The notes: generated by a model not told the origin, from the sequence alone. A stretch of DNA of 15,056 nt from Chitinophagales bacterium (GCA_020631035.1 JAHDIA010000054.1:1-15056); one strand, 5' to 3'; numbered from the stretch's first letter, positions 1-7,421 are shown. Numbers and translations are program-made.

Positions 1-80
1 AATAAAAGCATAATAGGCTCTAAAAATCAAAGCAAAGCCGTCTAGCAAAAAAAGTCTTTTTTCTGAGCTCATAGTTTTGT

Positions 81-145
81 AGATTGAAAATTCAAAATTG
101 AAAACTCAAGATTAATTTTCAATCTTAAATTCTCAATTTTCAATT
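81..145. repeat. AT-rich imperfect palindrome
   Basis: A low-complexity A/T block built from variants of ATTGAAAATT. The outer arms ATTGAAAATT (83-92) and AATTTTCAAT (135-144) pair perfectly, and an inner pair AAGATT (108-113) / AATCTT (121-126) closes a smaller hairpin. It could act as a transcript 3' end for a gene left of the window, but no clean T-tract follows. Blocks of this type are common between genes in Bacteroidota; function unknown. Confidence 0.55.
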
Positions 146-149
146 ATTT

Positions 150-262
150 TGGTGCAACGTTCCTCTTTCATGGCTGCGTGTTGGCTGCGGTTCGACGATT
201 CGATTAACCAACGCATGTTGGGGGCTTGCGTCTGAAAGGGCGTCCTCTCGCTCACCCGACGC
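150..262. other. GC-rich structured intergenic block
   Basis: This stretch is clearly richer in G and C than its AT-rich surroundings and has sharp edges. It contains short complementary segments such as GTTGG/CCAAC (180-211) and GCGTC/GACGC near its right end, so it may fold. On the minus strand one frame is open across the block and would encode a peptide rich in E, R, H and P, but it has no recognisable start or domain. It could be a dispersed repeat, a structured RNA or a degraded gene end. I do not recognise it with confidence. Confidence 0.4.
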
Positions 263-296
263 TACATTGCCAATTTAAGAAATCATTATCATTTTT

Positions 297-406
297 GTTT
301 TTTGACAATTTTTGCAGAAACGAGCTAGTTCTTAAACAAGCTATCTAGTCGCCTCTGGCTCCCTACTATTTGTTCAAGAACCACTCTCCAAAAATTGTCA
401 AAGAAC
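297..406. repeat. Long two-tier inverted repeat upstream of lemA
   Basis: The outer arms contain the perfect 14-mer TTTGACAATTTTTG (301-314) and its complement (389-402), extendable to 18 bp (297-314 / 389-406) with one G-T pair. Inside, GTTCTTAAACAA (328-339) pairs with TTGTTCAAGAAC (370-381) with one mismatch, and TAGT/ACTA (346-349 / 365-368) may close further. The central loop is about 30 nt. No transposase is present. It may be a MITE-like element, a terminator for a gene to the left, or a structured leader for lemA, which begins 75 bp downstream. Confidence 0.6.
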
Positions 407-481
407 CATTATTTTTACAAAAGTATGTTATCTTACAGCAAATATTGAATCTAAAGAGAAAAGCCGTAAAAAAATATTCCA

Positions 482-1030
482 ATGAAGCATATACTACAAC
501 TGACGCTAATACTCTTTGCTGTTTTTTTCCTCAGTTCTTGTGGATACAACAAAATCGTAGAACTAGAAGAAAAAGCCAATCAACAATGGGGACAGGTCGA
601 GTCTGTTTACAAAAGACGCGCTGAATTACTTCCTCAACTGATGGCACAGGCCAAAACCATTGGCAATATTACCGATAAGTACTCTAGTCAGTTACAAGCT
701 GCTCAAGAAAAGACTTTACTAAAAATCAGTAATGACGATCTTGTCAATACCAATAAAGTCCAAGATTATGTCAATGCTCAAGAAGAATTGGGGCAACTTA
801 TGTCACAATACCTTCAAGATCTCCAAGGTCAACCCGATTTTGAGTTGTATGAAAAAAACATCTTAGACCTCAAAGCCCAAATTGAAGGCAGTCAGAACAG
901 AATCAATGTAGAGAAAAGAAAATACTTCAAGGCGGTAAGCGAGTACAATAGTTACATCAACAAAGTTCCCCAAAACCTCACCTCTGGTATGATGGGCTTT
1001 GATGAAAAGGCGTATTTGGAACCCCAATAA
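482..1030 (+). CDS. lemA: LemA family lipoprotein
   Basis: A 182-residue LemA-type protein. Residues 1-20 form a lipoprotein signal peptide ending in the lipobox LSSC with Cys20 as the lipidation site, so the protein should be anchored in a membrane facing the periplasm. After this comes the LemA signature: YNKIVELEEKANQQWGQVES (22-41), then KRR..LLPQL, a long helical middle, an N-R-I-x-V-x-K-R-x-Y segment with EYNSYI, and a closing GF...AYLEP. LemA proteins are helical bundles found in many bacteria; their molecular role is not settled. The ATG at 482 is chosen because the signal peptide follows directly. The usual TPM-domain partner genes are not next to it; nadK lies 155 bp downstream. Family assignment is firm. 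Confidence 0.88.
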   Translation: MKHILQLTLILFAVFFLSSCGYNKIVELEEKANQQWGQVESVYKRRAELLPQLMAQAKTIGNITDKYSSQLQAAQEKTLLKISNDDLVNTNKVQDYVNAQEELGQLMSQYLQDLQGQPDFELYEKNILDLKAQIEGSQNRINVEKRKYFKAVSEYNSYINKVPQNLTSGMMGFDEKAYLEPQ

Positions 1031-1185
1031 CATCTCGTAGAGAAAATTCACATATTTTCTTAATATCCCTTATTCTTTGTATAAGATGCAACACATTTTT
1101 AACTCCTAAACTTCTACAGACATCTAAACAAACTATTTTTAAGAGCATTTGTAATAGTTAGCGGATTTATACCTAATTTAGATAT

Positions 1186-2067
1186 ATGAAAATAGCCCTG
1201 TTTGGCAAAGTATACAAAGTACAAGCCCATTATTCTTTGCTCACATCTATCTTAGAAGTAATGCAGGAAATTGGCCTAGAGGTCAGTATATTTGCTCCAT
1301 TTTACGAGCAAATACAAGTCAAACTACCTCTTGATAGTTTTGACACCTTTAATGAAATTGATGAATGTAACCCTGATTTATTGGTCACCATTGGTGGAGA
1401 TGGGACACTCTTGCACAGCATCAAACACACCAAAAGGGGCGAAATCCCTGTATTGGGCATCAATACAGGTCGCTTGGGTTTCTTGACTAGTACCAACAAA
1501 GACGAGATACGAGAAACCTTCGAAGCCATCAAGCAAAAAAAATACTATATCGAAAAACGCTCCATTCTTTTACTCAAAAGTGAAGACAAGTTGTTTGGAG
1601 AATGGAATTTTGCCCTCAATGAATGTACTGTTATGAAGAGCGAATCGACTTCAATGATTACGGTACATGCTTATATAGATGGCGAGTTCCTCAATTCTTA
1701 TTGGGGCGACGGGCTAATCATTTCCACTCCTACAGGTTCAACAGGTTATTCATTGAGTTGTGGTGGTCCCATCATCATTCCCAATTCCAAAACACTCATC
1801 ATTACGCCCATTGCGCCACACAATTTGAGCATACGTCCCATTGTCTTAACCGATGACAAGGTGGTTCACCTACGAGTCGAGGGCCGTTCCGACCATTTTT
1901 TATGTACCCTTGACGCTCGTTCGACCAATGTTTCTTTTAACAAAGAACTCACCTTACACAAAGCACCTTTTCACCTAAAAATGGTTCGTCTTCGCAGTCA
2001 TAGCTTCTATGGAACCATTCGACAAAAATTGATGTGGGGAGCAGACAGAAGAAACAATAAGAAATAA
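1186..2067 (+). CDS. nadK: NAD kinase
   Basis: A 293-residue ATP-NAD kinase, the usual family length, which phosphorylates NAD+ at the 2' position of the adenosine ribose to make NADP+. The phosphate-binding motif GGDGT is at 70-74, the conserved NE pair at 145-146, and the second signature GDGLIISTPTGSTGYSLSCGG runs from 174. D243 in TLDAR corresponds to the usual LDGQ region. The protein is cytoplasmic, with no signal or membrane segments. The start is supported by the immediate KIALFGK beta strand of the Rossmann-like N-terminal domain. In many Bacteroidota nadK sits next to a CBS-domain gene; here the CBS gene is about 12.5 kb away at the other end of the window. No strong promoter match is visible in the 155-bp gap before it. 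Confidence 0.95.
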   Translation: MKIALFGKVYKVQAHYSLLTSILEVMQEIGLEVSIFAPFYEQIQVKLPLDSFDTFNEIDECNPDLLVTIGGDGTLLHSIKHTKRGEIPVLGINTGRLGFLTSTNKDEIRETFEAIKQKKYYIEKRSILLLKSEDKLFGEWNFALNECTVMKSESTSMITVHAYIDGEFLNSYWGDGLIISTPTGSTGYSLSCGGPIIIPNSKTLIITPIAPHNLSIRPIVLTDDKVVHLRVEGRSDHFLCTLDARSTNVSFNKELTLHKAPFHLKMVRLRSHSFYGTIRQKLMWGADRRNNKK

Positions 2068-2227
2068 AAATCCAAACGTTCCATCCAAAATATCATTAAT
2101 CCCATCATTATCAAGTATATATAATTTAGTCTCTGCATATAATGATTCCTTACCTGTGTCAAACAATTGAGACAAATATTCTTTTGTAGGATTGTTTAAC
2201 ATTGCATTAATGTTTGGGGAATTGCGC

Positions 2228-2235
2228 TATCTTTG
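2228..2235 (+). promoter_or_regulatory. Bacteroidota-type -7 promoter element for scpB
   Basis: TATCTTTG is an exact match to TAnnTTTG. Transcription would begin near 2242. A -33 TTG lies only at a slightly long spacing (about 23 nt), so this is a partial promoter match. It shows that the scpB reading frame upstream of about 2242 is unlikely to be translated and favours the ATG at 2276. Confidence 0.55.
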
Positions 2236-2275
2236 CAAGAAGAGGAATGTATTATGGAGTCAAAATGCCAAGAAA

Positions 2276-3874
2276 ATGAATGAACAACCAGAAAACAAAC
2301 AACCTTTAGAAGAAGTGACAGAGCATCAAGAGTCTGTGTCACCTGAAGATACTACACATACATCTGTAGAATCTTCTACTCAAACACAAGAAGCTGTGGA
2401 AATTGAAGAAACCACTTCAATCATTGAAGCGCAAACTGAAATAATTGATGAATTACCAAACGAAAATCAAACAGAAGAAACCATAGCAGAGTTAACCACT
2501 GAGATCGTTGAAGAAACAGAGACAAATGATATAGCAACAGACCCAATTGAAGATATAACAGAATCTGCCGAAATCATTGAAGAAACAACAGAAACTATAG
2601 AATCGACCATAGAACACGAAACAGCGATACTTGAAGGACAAGAAGCTCCTACAACTGACGCTATTATAGAAGAAGATACACCAGAAACTCCAACAACAGA
2701 AGCAATAGAAAACACTGAAACAGAAGAGAAAATTGATGCCGAAGTAGGCGAACAATTAAGTTTAGCAATAGAGACAGAAGAAACAATAGATAGGGCTGTC
2801 GTAGCCAAACACATAGAAGCTTTATTTTTTACTGCTAGTAAAGAAATGACTTCAGATGACATTGAAAAAGCTTTGAGAAAATCACTCTCAGACAAAATTG
2901 ATGTCTTCTTGATAGAAGAAGTCATACAAGACCTCAATAATAAGTTTGAGTCTGAAGAATATGTGTATACCATTCGACAAATCAACAATGGTTACCGTAT
3001 GTTGACCAAGGCAGAATACCACAAATCCATTTCTCAATACATTCAGGTATCTTCTAGAAAACGTTTGTCTACTGCGGCTATGGAAACCCTTGCCATCATT
3101 GCCTACAAACAACCCACAACCAGATCGGAAATTGAAAAAATCAGAGGGGTCAATTGCGACTATGCTGTACAAAAATTACTGGAAAAGGAACTCATTGCCA
3201 TTGTAGGGCGTAGTGAAAGTGTAGGCAAACCGCTACTGTATGGCACAAGTCAACAGTTTATGGACCACTTTGGTCTGAAAAGCATAGGCGATTTGCCCCA
3301 ATTAAAAGAAGTCATTCCTCAACACAATCAAATAGGAAACCCCGAAGATTCACCCGAAGACTCCAAAGGGAATCCTTTTGCAGAATTACGAGCAAAATAT
3401 GAAAAAGAAGCCAGAGAAGCTAGAGAAGCCAGAGAAGCCGAACAAAGAGAAGCCGATGAAGAAGCAAACGCAAACATCGACGAAAACCAAACAATCGACT
3501 CCGACTCCCAAGAACAAGAAGAAGCCCAAGGAACAGAACATCAAGAGTTGGAAGGATCAAACCTTCTCAACTCCCAAGAAGAAAAAATTGAAGACGGAAA
3601 AACAGAAAGCACAGAAGAAACAACGCTTGAAGGAGAAACGCCTGGAGAAGGAACAGTTGCAGAAGAAACTATCGAAACAATCGAAGGGATTTCTGAGCAG
3701 GAAACGGAAAAAGAAACAACTCTCCTTGGAGAAAAAAATGTCGAAGACTTCGGAACAGAAGAACTCGAAATGGACGAAGGACTCGCCCAAGGATCATTTA
3801 GACACGAAATATCCCACAGCGAAGCACCAGAAGCCAAAAGCCCTGAAAGAGACCGACACGAGGAGGAAGAATAA
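2276..3874 (+). CDS. scpB: Segregation and condensation protein ScpB with acidic N- and C-terminal extensions
   Basis: ScpB is the winged-helix subunit that joins ScpA and SMC in bacterial condensin for chromosome compaction and segregation. The conserved core spans about residues 173-342, from AKHIEALFFTAS through RLSTAAMETLAIIAYKQP and the RGVNCDYAVQKLLEKELIAI wing to FGLKSIGDLPQL. That core alone is close to the usual ScpB length of about 190; the whole protein is 532 residues. An acidic, Glu/Thr/Ile-rich region of about 170 residues precedes the core, and a Glu-rich tail of about 190 follows it. The frame stays open back to 2192, but the ATG at 2276 is preferred because a TATCTTTG promoter element lies at 2228. 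The last 476 bp overlap the rluB frame. scpA is not in this window. Confidence 0.9.
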   Translation: MNEQPENKQPLEEVTEHQESVSPEDTTHTSVESSTQTQEAVEIEETTSIIEAQTEIIDELPNENQTEETIAELTTEIVEETETNDIATDPIEDITESAEIIEETTETIESTIEHETAILEGQEAPTTDAIIEEDTPETPTTEAIENTETEEKIDAEVGEQLSLAIETEETIDRAVVAKHIEALFFTASKEMTSDDIEKALRKSLSDKIDVFLIEEVIQDLNNKFESEEYVYTIRQINNGYRMLTKAEYHKSISQYIQVSSRKRLSTAAMETLAIIAYKQPTTRSEIEKIRGVNCDYAVQKLLEKELIAIVGRSESVGKPLLYGTSQQFMDHFGLKSIGDLPQLKEVIPQHNQIGNPEDSPEDSKGNPFAELRAKYEKEAREAREAREAEQREADEEANANIDENQTIDSDSQEQEEAQGTEHQELEGSNLLNSQEEKIEDGKTESTEETTLEGETPGEGTVAEETIETIEGISEQETEKETTLLGEKNVEDFGTEELEMDEGLAQGSFRHEISHSEAPEAKSPERDRHEEEE

Positions 3875-4616
3875 TCCAAGCTCTGGTAATAAAGACGAAA
3901 TGCGCCTCAACAAGTTCATTGCATTGTCGGGTATTTGCTCCCGCCGAAAAGCCGATGAACACATCAAAAATGGTGAGGTTATCGTCAATGGAGAAGTGAT
4001 CTACGAAATGGGGCATAAAGTCAGTCGAAAAGACAAAGTCAAGTTCAAAGGCAAATTGGTTTCGCCCGAAAAAAAGGTTTACATCTTACTCAACAAACCC
4101 AAAGATGCCATCTGTACCACCAAGGATCCTAGAGGGAGACGAACGGTATTGGATTTGCTAGGCTACCTACCTGGCAAGCCTCGACTCTATCCTGTAGGAC
4201 GCTTAGACAGAAATACCACAGGTCTGTTGTTATTGACCAATGACGGAGAATTGGCGCAACGCTTGGCACATCCCAGCAATGAGGTTCGCAAATTATATTC
4301 CGTCGAATTGGACCGTCAATTGACTCCCAAAGATTTCGAGAAAATTAAAAGCAGTAGTGTAGAATTAGAAGAAGGCACCGTTCCTGTAGACGATTTGAAT
4401 TACATCAATGGAACGGGCAAAAAAGGAGTGGGCATTCAAATACACATTGGCTGGAATCGAGTGGTCAGACGTACCTTCGAAAGTTTGGGCTACAAAATCA
4501 AAAAATTAGATAGGGTTCTATACGCCCACCTGACCAAAAAAGATTTGCCTCGTTCCAAGTGGCGGTTCTTAAAAGACAAAGAAGTCATTACCTTAAAGTA
4601 TATGAATATAAAATAG
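3399..4616 (+). CDS. rluB: RluB/RsuA-family rRNA pseudouridine synthase with a lysine-rich N-terminal extension overlapping scpB
   Basis: This enzyme isomerises a uridine in rRNA (23S U2605 for RluB). The core begins at MRLNKFIALSGICSRRKADE (Met168 from this start) with an S4 RNA-binding domain. It continues through LLNKPKD, the catalytic motif GRLDRNTTGLLLLTNDG with Asp270, and G-W-N-R-V-V-R-R near the end. The core alone, from ATG 3900, is 238 residues, near the 231 of RsuA. From ATG 3399 there is a 167-residue tail very rich in Lys, Gln and Pro, read +1 relative to scpB. Basic N-terminal tails are common in Bacteroidota homologues, and this frame has no stop across the overlap. An AGGAGG at 3861 is too far from 3900 (34 nt) to act as its ribosome binding site. 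The enzyme call is firm; the start is not, with 3378 (TTG), 3399 and 3900 all possible. Confidence 0.85.
   Translation: MKKKPEKLEKPEKPNKEKPMKKQTQTSTKTKQSTPTPKNKKKPKEQNIKSWKDQTFSTPKKKKLKTEKQKAQKKQRLKEKRLEKEQLQKKLSKQSKGFLSRKRKKKQLSLEKKMSKTSEQKNSKWTKDSPKDHLDTKYPTAKHQKPKALKETDTRRKNNPSSGNKDEMRLNKFIALSGICSRRKADEHIKNGEVIVNGEVIYEMGHKVSRKDKVKFKGKLVSPEKKVYILLNKPKDAICTTKDPRGRRTVLDLLGYLPGKPRLYPVGRLDRNTTGLLLLTNDGELAQRLAHPSNEVRKLYSVELDRQLTPKDFEKIKSSSVELEEGTVPVDDLNYINGTGKKGVGIQIHIGWNRVVRRTFESLGYKIKKLDRVLYAHLTKKDLPRSKWRFLKDKEVITLKYMNIK
3413..3454 (+). repeat. 9-bp tandem repeat coding in two frames
   Basis: AGAGAAGCT (3413-3421), AGAGAAGCC (3422-3430) and AGAGAAGCC (3431-3439) are directly adjacent, and a fourth copy AGAGAAGCC sits at 3446-3454 after a 6-bp spacer. 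A 9-bp unit preserves every frame: it yields E-A-R repeats in ScpB and K-P-E or K-L-E repeats in the rluB frame. This suggests that the overlapping tails grew by local duplication. Confidence 0.8.
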
Positions 4617-4629
4617 AAAACGTTTTCTA
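4614..4629. repeat. 16-bp perfect palindrome at the rluB stop
   Basis: TAGAAAACGTTTTCTA is exactly self-complementary, and its first three bases are the rluB stop codon TAG. It has no loop and no following T-tract, so it is not a convincing intrinsic terminator. It may be chance in AT-rich DNA or a protein-binding site. Confidence 0.35.
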
Positions 4630-4651
4630 CGAAAGCGACTGAACATTTTAA

Positions 4652-4704
4652 AATAGCCCCGATAGAAGCACATATCCCGATTAAAAATCGGGACTGATAG
4701 CGCG
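4652..4704 (-). repeat. Dispersed hairpin element, copy A
   Basis: Read on the minus strand this is CGCGCTATC, then a hairpin with an 8-bp stem TCCCGATT (4675-4682), AAA loop and AATCGGGA (4686-4693), then GCTTCTATCGGGGCTA. The last 16 bases match copy B at 8272-8287 exactly, in the opposite orientation. It lies 36 bp after rluB and may also serve as a 3'-end hairpin. Confidence 0.7.
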
Positions 4705-4830
4705 AAACTACTTTTGAAAAACTAAATTTAAAGCAAATTCAATTTAAAAATTTTGGAGGTGGACATCATCACCATTAAATGATTGTTGATTTTTTGAACG
4801 GAACGGATTCGCTTCGGACGATGGTATGCC

Positions 4831-4902
4831 CCTGCTATCCGCTTCTACTCTTTTCAGGGCAGTGCCTGCCCCTACAAGGGTATCCGCTACTATCAGGCGT
4901 AG
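4831..4902 (+). repeat. Dispersed hairpin element, copy C
   Basis: The left flank CCTGCTATCCGCTTCTACTC and right flank GGGTATCCGCTACTATCAGG resemble those of copies B and D, while the centre is a different hairpin: GGGCAG (4857-4862), loop TGC, CTGCCC (4866-4871). It lies in the convergent gap between rluB and the EEP gene. Apart from copies A and C, I see no gene in 4617-5028. Confidence 0.65.
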
Positions 4903-5016
4903 GCATCGCTTCTTTTTGCCCTTCGTTTTTTCTTTCATCCATCCACATTCACGCCCTCCTTCTGCTTAGAATTTCTTGTAAAAATCTTTATCCATCGAAC
5001 ATTGACCCAAAAGACT

Positions 5017-5027
5017 GCCCGAAGGGC
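5017..5027 (-). terminator. Possible weak terminator hairpin after the EEP gene
   Basis: GCCC (5017-5020), GAA, GGGC (5024-5027) forms a short GC stem one base after the stop codon on the minus strand. The minus strand continues with AGTCTTTTGGG, so only a four-T tract follows. The stem is only 4 bp. Confidence 0.25.
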
Positions 5028-5028
5028 A

Positions 5029-6186
5029 TCAATACCCCACCACCGAGGCAATCGGATAATGATCAGAATACTCTTTTCTGATAACCTCAAAATCTTGGAC
5101 AACAAATACTGAGTCAGTAAAAATGTAGTCAATACGGAAAGAGGGCAAAGGACCAGCATAAGTGCCTCCCAAGCCAAAACCTTTTTCGGCAAAAGAGTCG
5201 GTGAGCAACTCATCTATTTTACGGTAGGTATAAGAGACAGGCGTATCGTTGAAATCGCCACAAACAATGACGGGATAGGGACTATCTTTGACCATATTGG
5301 TAAGCAAGTCTGCTTGTTGTCCTCTTTTGATGTAAGCCTCCCGCAATTTGCGAACAATGGACTTAGACGATTCTATATCGGGTTTTTGAATATCGAATTT
5401 CTTAAAGAATTTGTAGTCGTTTTTCCCAAATCCTATCGATTGCAAATGGACATTGAACAACCTAAACTTTCTTTGGTTTTCCAATTCGATGTCACAAAAC
5501 ATAATCAAATTGCCTCTAGAACCTTCTATAGCAATACGGTTTTTGTTGCTCAATGGATATTTGGAAAAAACGGCCAATCCCCAATGATTTTTCTCTTTAA
5601 GGGTCAGTGTTTTCTCAAAATGGAAATGCTTGTAATTGAGGTCATTGACCAATAAACGAACATTTTGGAAATGTTCGTCATCGTCTTCAGTGTAAAATTC
5701 TTGAAAGGCAATTATATCGGGATTTTGTTCCCGAATGAGGTTGAGCATTTTGTCCCTAGATTCTTCATTCTCTGTCCAATTGTACAAATCAAAATTTTGC
5801 ACATTGTAACTCATCAGCTTAAACTGCTGTGCCATTTGTTGGGGTTCACCCCAATCAAAAGCAAAGAGGTTTTTCACCTGACTCCAACCAAAGACAATGA
5901 CCAAAAGTGAGCAAAGAAAATACCATTTTCTAAACAACACCCAGAAAAGAATGAATAGTATATTGACGAAAAGTAGCAAGGGAAATGCCAGTCCAAACAG
6001 ACTCAAATACCAGATTTCACTAGGACTTACAGAGGAGGCTCCATATGAAGCCAATAGCCCAAGCGCAAACAATACATTGACAAAAAAAACAGTTCGTATG
6101 ATAAATTTACCCATATAAGGGATGTGGCTGTGATTAAATTGTTCTTCCTCAAAAGTCAGTAAATCCTTCCACCAATCCACTGACAA
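5029..6186 (-). CDS. Membrane-anchored endonuclease/exonuclease/phosphatase (EEP) family protein
   Basis: A 385-residue protein with three predicted N-terminal membrane helices (about 27-48, 58-82 and 88-104) followed by a complete EEP (DNase I / exonuclease III-like) domain. Catalytic and metal-binding motifs are in order: SYNVQN with N128, FQEF with E163, VHLQS with H247, CGDFND with D311 and N313, RIDYIF with D353, and SDHYP with D375 and H376. The fold cleaves phosphodiester or phosphoester bonds using a divalent metal; the substrate here is unknown. The domain is probably on the outer face of the inner membrane, but topology is inferred. ATG 6186 gives a short polar N-terminus; Met25 (6114) is an alternative that starts just before the first helix. 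It is the last gene of the mutL-rhomboid-rhomboid-EEP run, 72 bp after the rhomboid. Confidence 0.87.
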   Translation of the reverse strand: MSVDWWKDLLTFEEEQFNHSHIPYMGKFIIRTVFFVNVLFALGLLASYGASSVSPSEIWYLSLFGLAFPLLLFVNILFILFWVLFRKWYFLCSLLVIVFGWSQVKNLFAFDWGEPQQMAQQFKLMSYNVQNFDLYNWTENEESRDKMLNLIREQNPDIIAFQEFYTEDDDEHFQNVRLLVNDLNYKHFHFEKTLTLKEKNHWGLAVFSKYPLSNKNRIAIEGSRGNLIMFCDIELENQRKFRLFNVHLQSIGFGKNDYKFFKKFDIQKPDIESSKSIVRKLREAYIKRGQQADLLTNMVKDSPYPVIVCGDFNDTPVSYTYRKIDELLTDSFAEKGFGLGGTYAGPLPSFRIDYIFTDSVFVVQDFEVIRKEYSDHYPIASVVGY

Positions 6187-6258
6187 TCTTATAATTGACC
6201 TAAATTAGTCAATATTGTATAATCACAAAAATAAGAAGCCTTATTATTTATAATATTT

Positions 6259-7230
6259 CTATTTATCCTTGTCCTTTAAACGAAATAGAAAATCTTTTTC
6301 TTCTTTGCTGAGGCTATCATAACCAGACTCTCCAATCTTGTCTAGAATCTCATCCAAACGTGCTTGAATGTCTAGACTACTCATAGGACTATTAGCACCT
6401 TGGGTAGCTCGTTGCCCTTTAGAAGTACTATTAAAACTAGCTGTTGTTTGCTTTCTACTACTGGTTTTGGTCGCTTTTTGGGTATTGCGATATACCACTC
6501 TAGGTCCTTGAGGTGGGGCAGGCTTAAATATATTGACAATTTTGTCAATCACTTTATTGATAGGTTTTGTCCAGTCGCTTCCAACTTGCAATTGTTTCAC
6601 ATAAAAGAAGCCCAACAAACCTCCACCCAAATGGGCAAAGTGTCCGCCTGTATTGCTCAAAGAGGCAATTCCTACCAAATCGAATAAGACAAAAGCAAGA
6701 GCTATGTACTTAATTTTGACATTCCCCAACAACAAAAGCCGAATCTCATAATCGGGGCTAATGGCGGTGAGTGCAAATAAAATGGCAGTAACAGAAGCCG
6801 AAGCACCAATCATAATTTCGCCAAAATGCCAATGAGGCAATAAATTGGCAAAAATCATATAGGAAACTGCACCAGCCAATCCTCCCAAAATATAGACTCC
6901 TAAGAGCTGCCGATCGCTAAAAAAGGTATTAAACGCAAAGCCAAAAATGTACAACCCAATCAGATTAAACAAAATATGGAAAAAGCGTTCATGGGTGAAC
7001 ATATAAGTAATTAAAGACCAAGGTTTCAGCAATACATGCCAATCGTGGGACACTCCCAACTGATTGAGTACCATTTGAAAACTACCTGGTTTAATGATGT
7101 TACAGGCAATCCATACCAGTAATATCACTACATAAAAAATACCATTGGCCAACAAAAGTTTGTTAACCATTGTTCCATAACGGAACTGATATCGTATGTC
7201 GTCCCAAATTGAGGATTTACTCCCGTACAT
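6259..7230 (-). CDS. Rhomboid-family intramembrane serine protease with DUF6576-like C-terminus
   Basis: A 323-residue rhomboid homologue: an inner-membrane protease fold of six helices over about residues 22-215. It shows the HERFFHILFN segment (H85, N89), G142-A-S144-A-S where S144 aligns with the catalytic serine, and GGHFAHLGG with H200 as the catalytic histidine. The usual GxSG motif reads GASA, a variant I associate with Bacteroidota rhomboids; activity is plausible but not certain. After a basic Ser/Thr-rich linker (about 235-280) comes a tail LDEILDKIGESGYDSLSKEE with KDFLFRLKDK, resembling the DUF6576 module found behind rhomboids in this phylum. It has its own consensus promoter just upstream and sits between a second rhomboid and the EEP gene, all on the same strand. 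Confidence 0.9.
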   Translation of the reverse strand: MYGSKSSIWDDIRYQFRYGTMVNKLLLANGIFYVVILLVWIACNIIKPGSFQMVLNQLGVSHDWHVLLKPWSLITYMFTHERFFHILFNLIGLYIFGFAFNTFFSDRQLLGVYILGGLAGAVSYMIFANLLPHWHFGEIMIGASASVTAILFALTAISPDYEIRLLLLGNVKIKYIALAFVLFDLVGIASLSNTGGHFAHLGGGLLGFFYVKQLQVGSDWTKPINKVIDKIVNIFKPAPPQGPRVVYRNTQKATKTSSRKQTTASFNSTSKGQRATQGANSPMSSLDIQARLDEILDKIGESGYDSLSKEEKDFLFRLKDKDK

Positions 7231-7279
7231 TGCTCCTATTTTTGCATAAAAAATTGGCTTTCTACCTATTAAGAGTCTA

Positions 7280-7310
7280 CAAATATAAATTTGTAACCAT
7301 TTACATCAAA
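7280..7310 (-). promoter_or_regulatory. Consensus Bacteroidota promoter for the DUF6576-type rhomboid
   Basis: On the minus strand TTTG (7307-7310) is followed by exactly 19 nt and then TATATTTG (7280-7287), a full match to TTTG-N19-21-TAnnTTTG. Transcription would start near 7273, leaving a leader of about 43 nt before the ATG at 7230. This is the best promoter in the window. It implies that this rhomboid, and perhaps the EEP gene behind it, can be transcribed independently of mutL. Confidence 0.75.
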
Positions 7311-7421
7311 TGTATCTATAAATTCTTTAACGTTTAAAAGCAATAAACTGTTTTATTATTTTAGAGACTCTATAACGAATAAACGTCTACAACCCTCGTT
7401 TTCGTTCCCTAATTTTAACCT

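Noticed and set aside
150..262. Possible tRNA, suggested by GGTTCGA-like stretches
   Set aside because: No cloverleaf, anticodon arm or acceptor stem could be assembled on either strand.
370..624. Plus-strand 84-codon ORF starting in the inverted repeat
   Set aside because: It overlaps the signal peptide and start of the LemA gene in another frame and has no recognisable composition or motif.
1975..2202. Minus-strand ORF with a DNDGINDILDG segment resembling a calcium-binding repeat
   Set aside because: It overlaps the end of nadK and the gap before scpB, has no domain context or promoter, and the Asp-rich stretch is a single short motif in AT-rich DNA.
2467..2988. Long minus-strand Ser/Val-rich ORF opposite scpB
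   Set aside because: It is the expected antisense shadow of GAA/ACA-rich codons (TTC/TGT) of the acidic scpB region, with no start context.
3541..3879. Minus-strand Ser/Phe-rich ORFs opposite the scpB tail
   Set aside because: These are composition shadows of the repetitive Glu-rich coding sequence; a third coding frame is not needed to explain them.
4779..5081. Plus-strand 100-codon ORF after rluB
   Set aside because: It runs through dispersed element C and into the antisense of the EEP gene; the hydrophobic look comes from T-rich repeat DNA.
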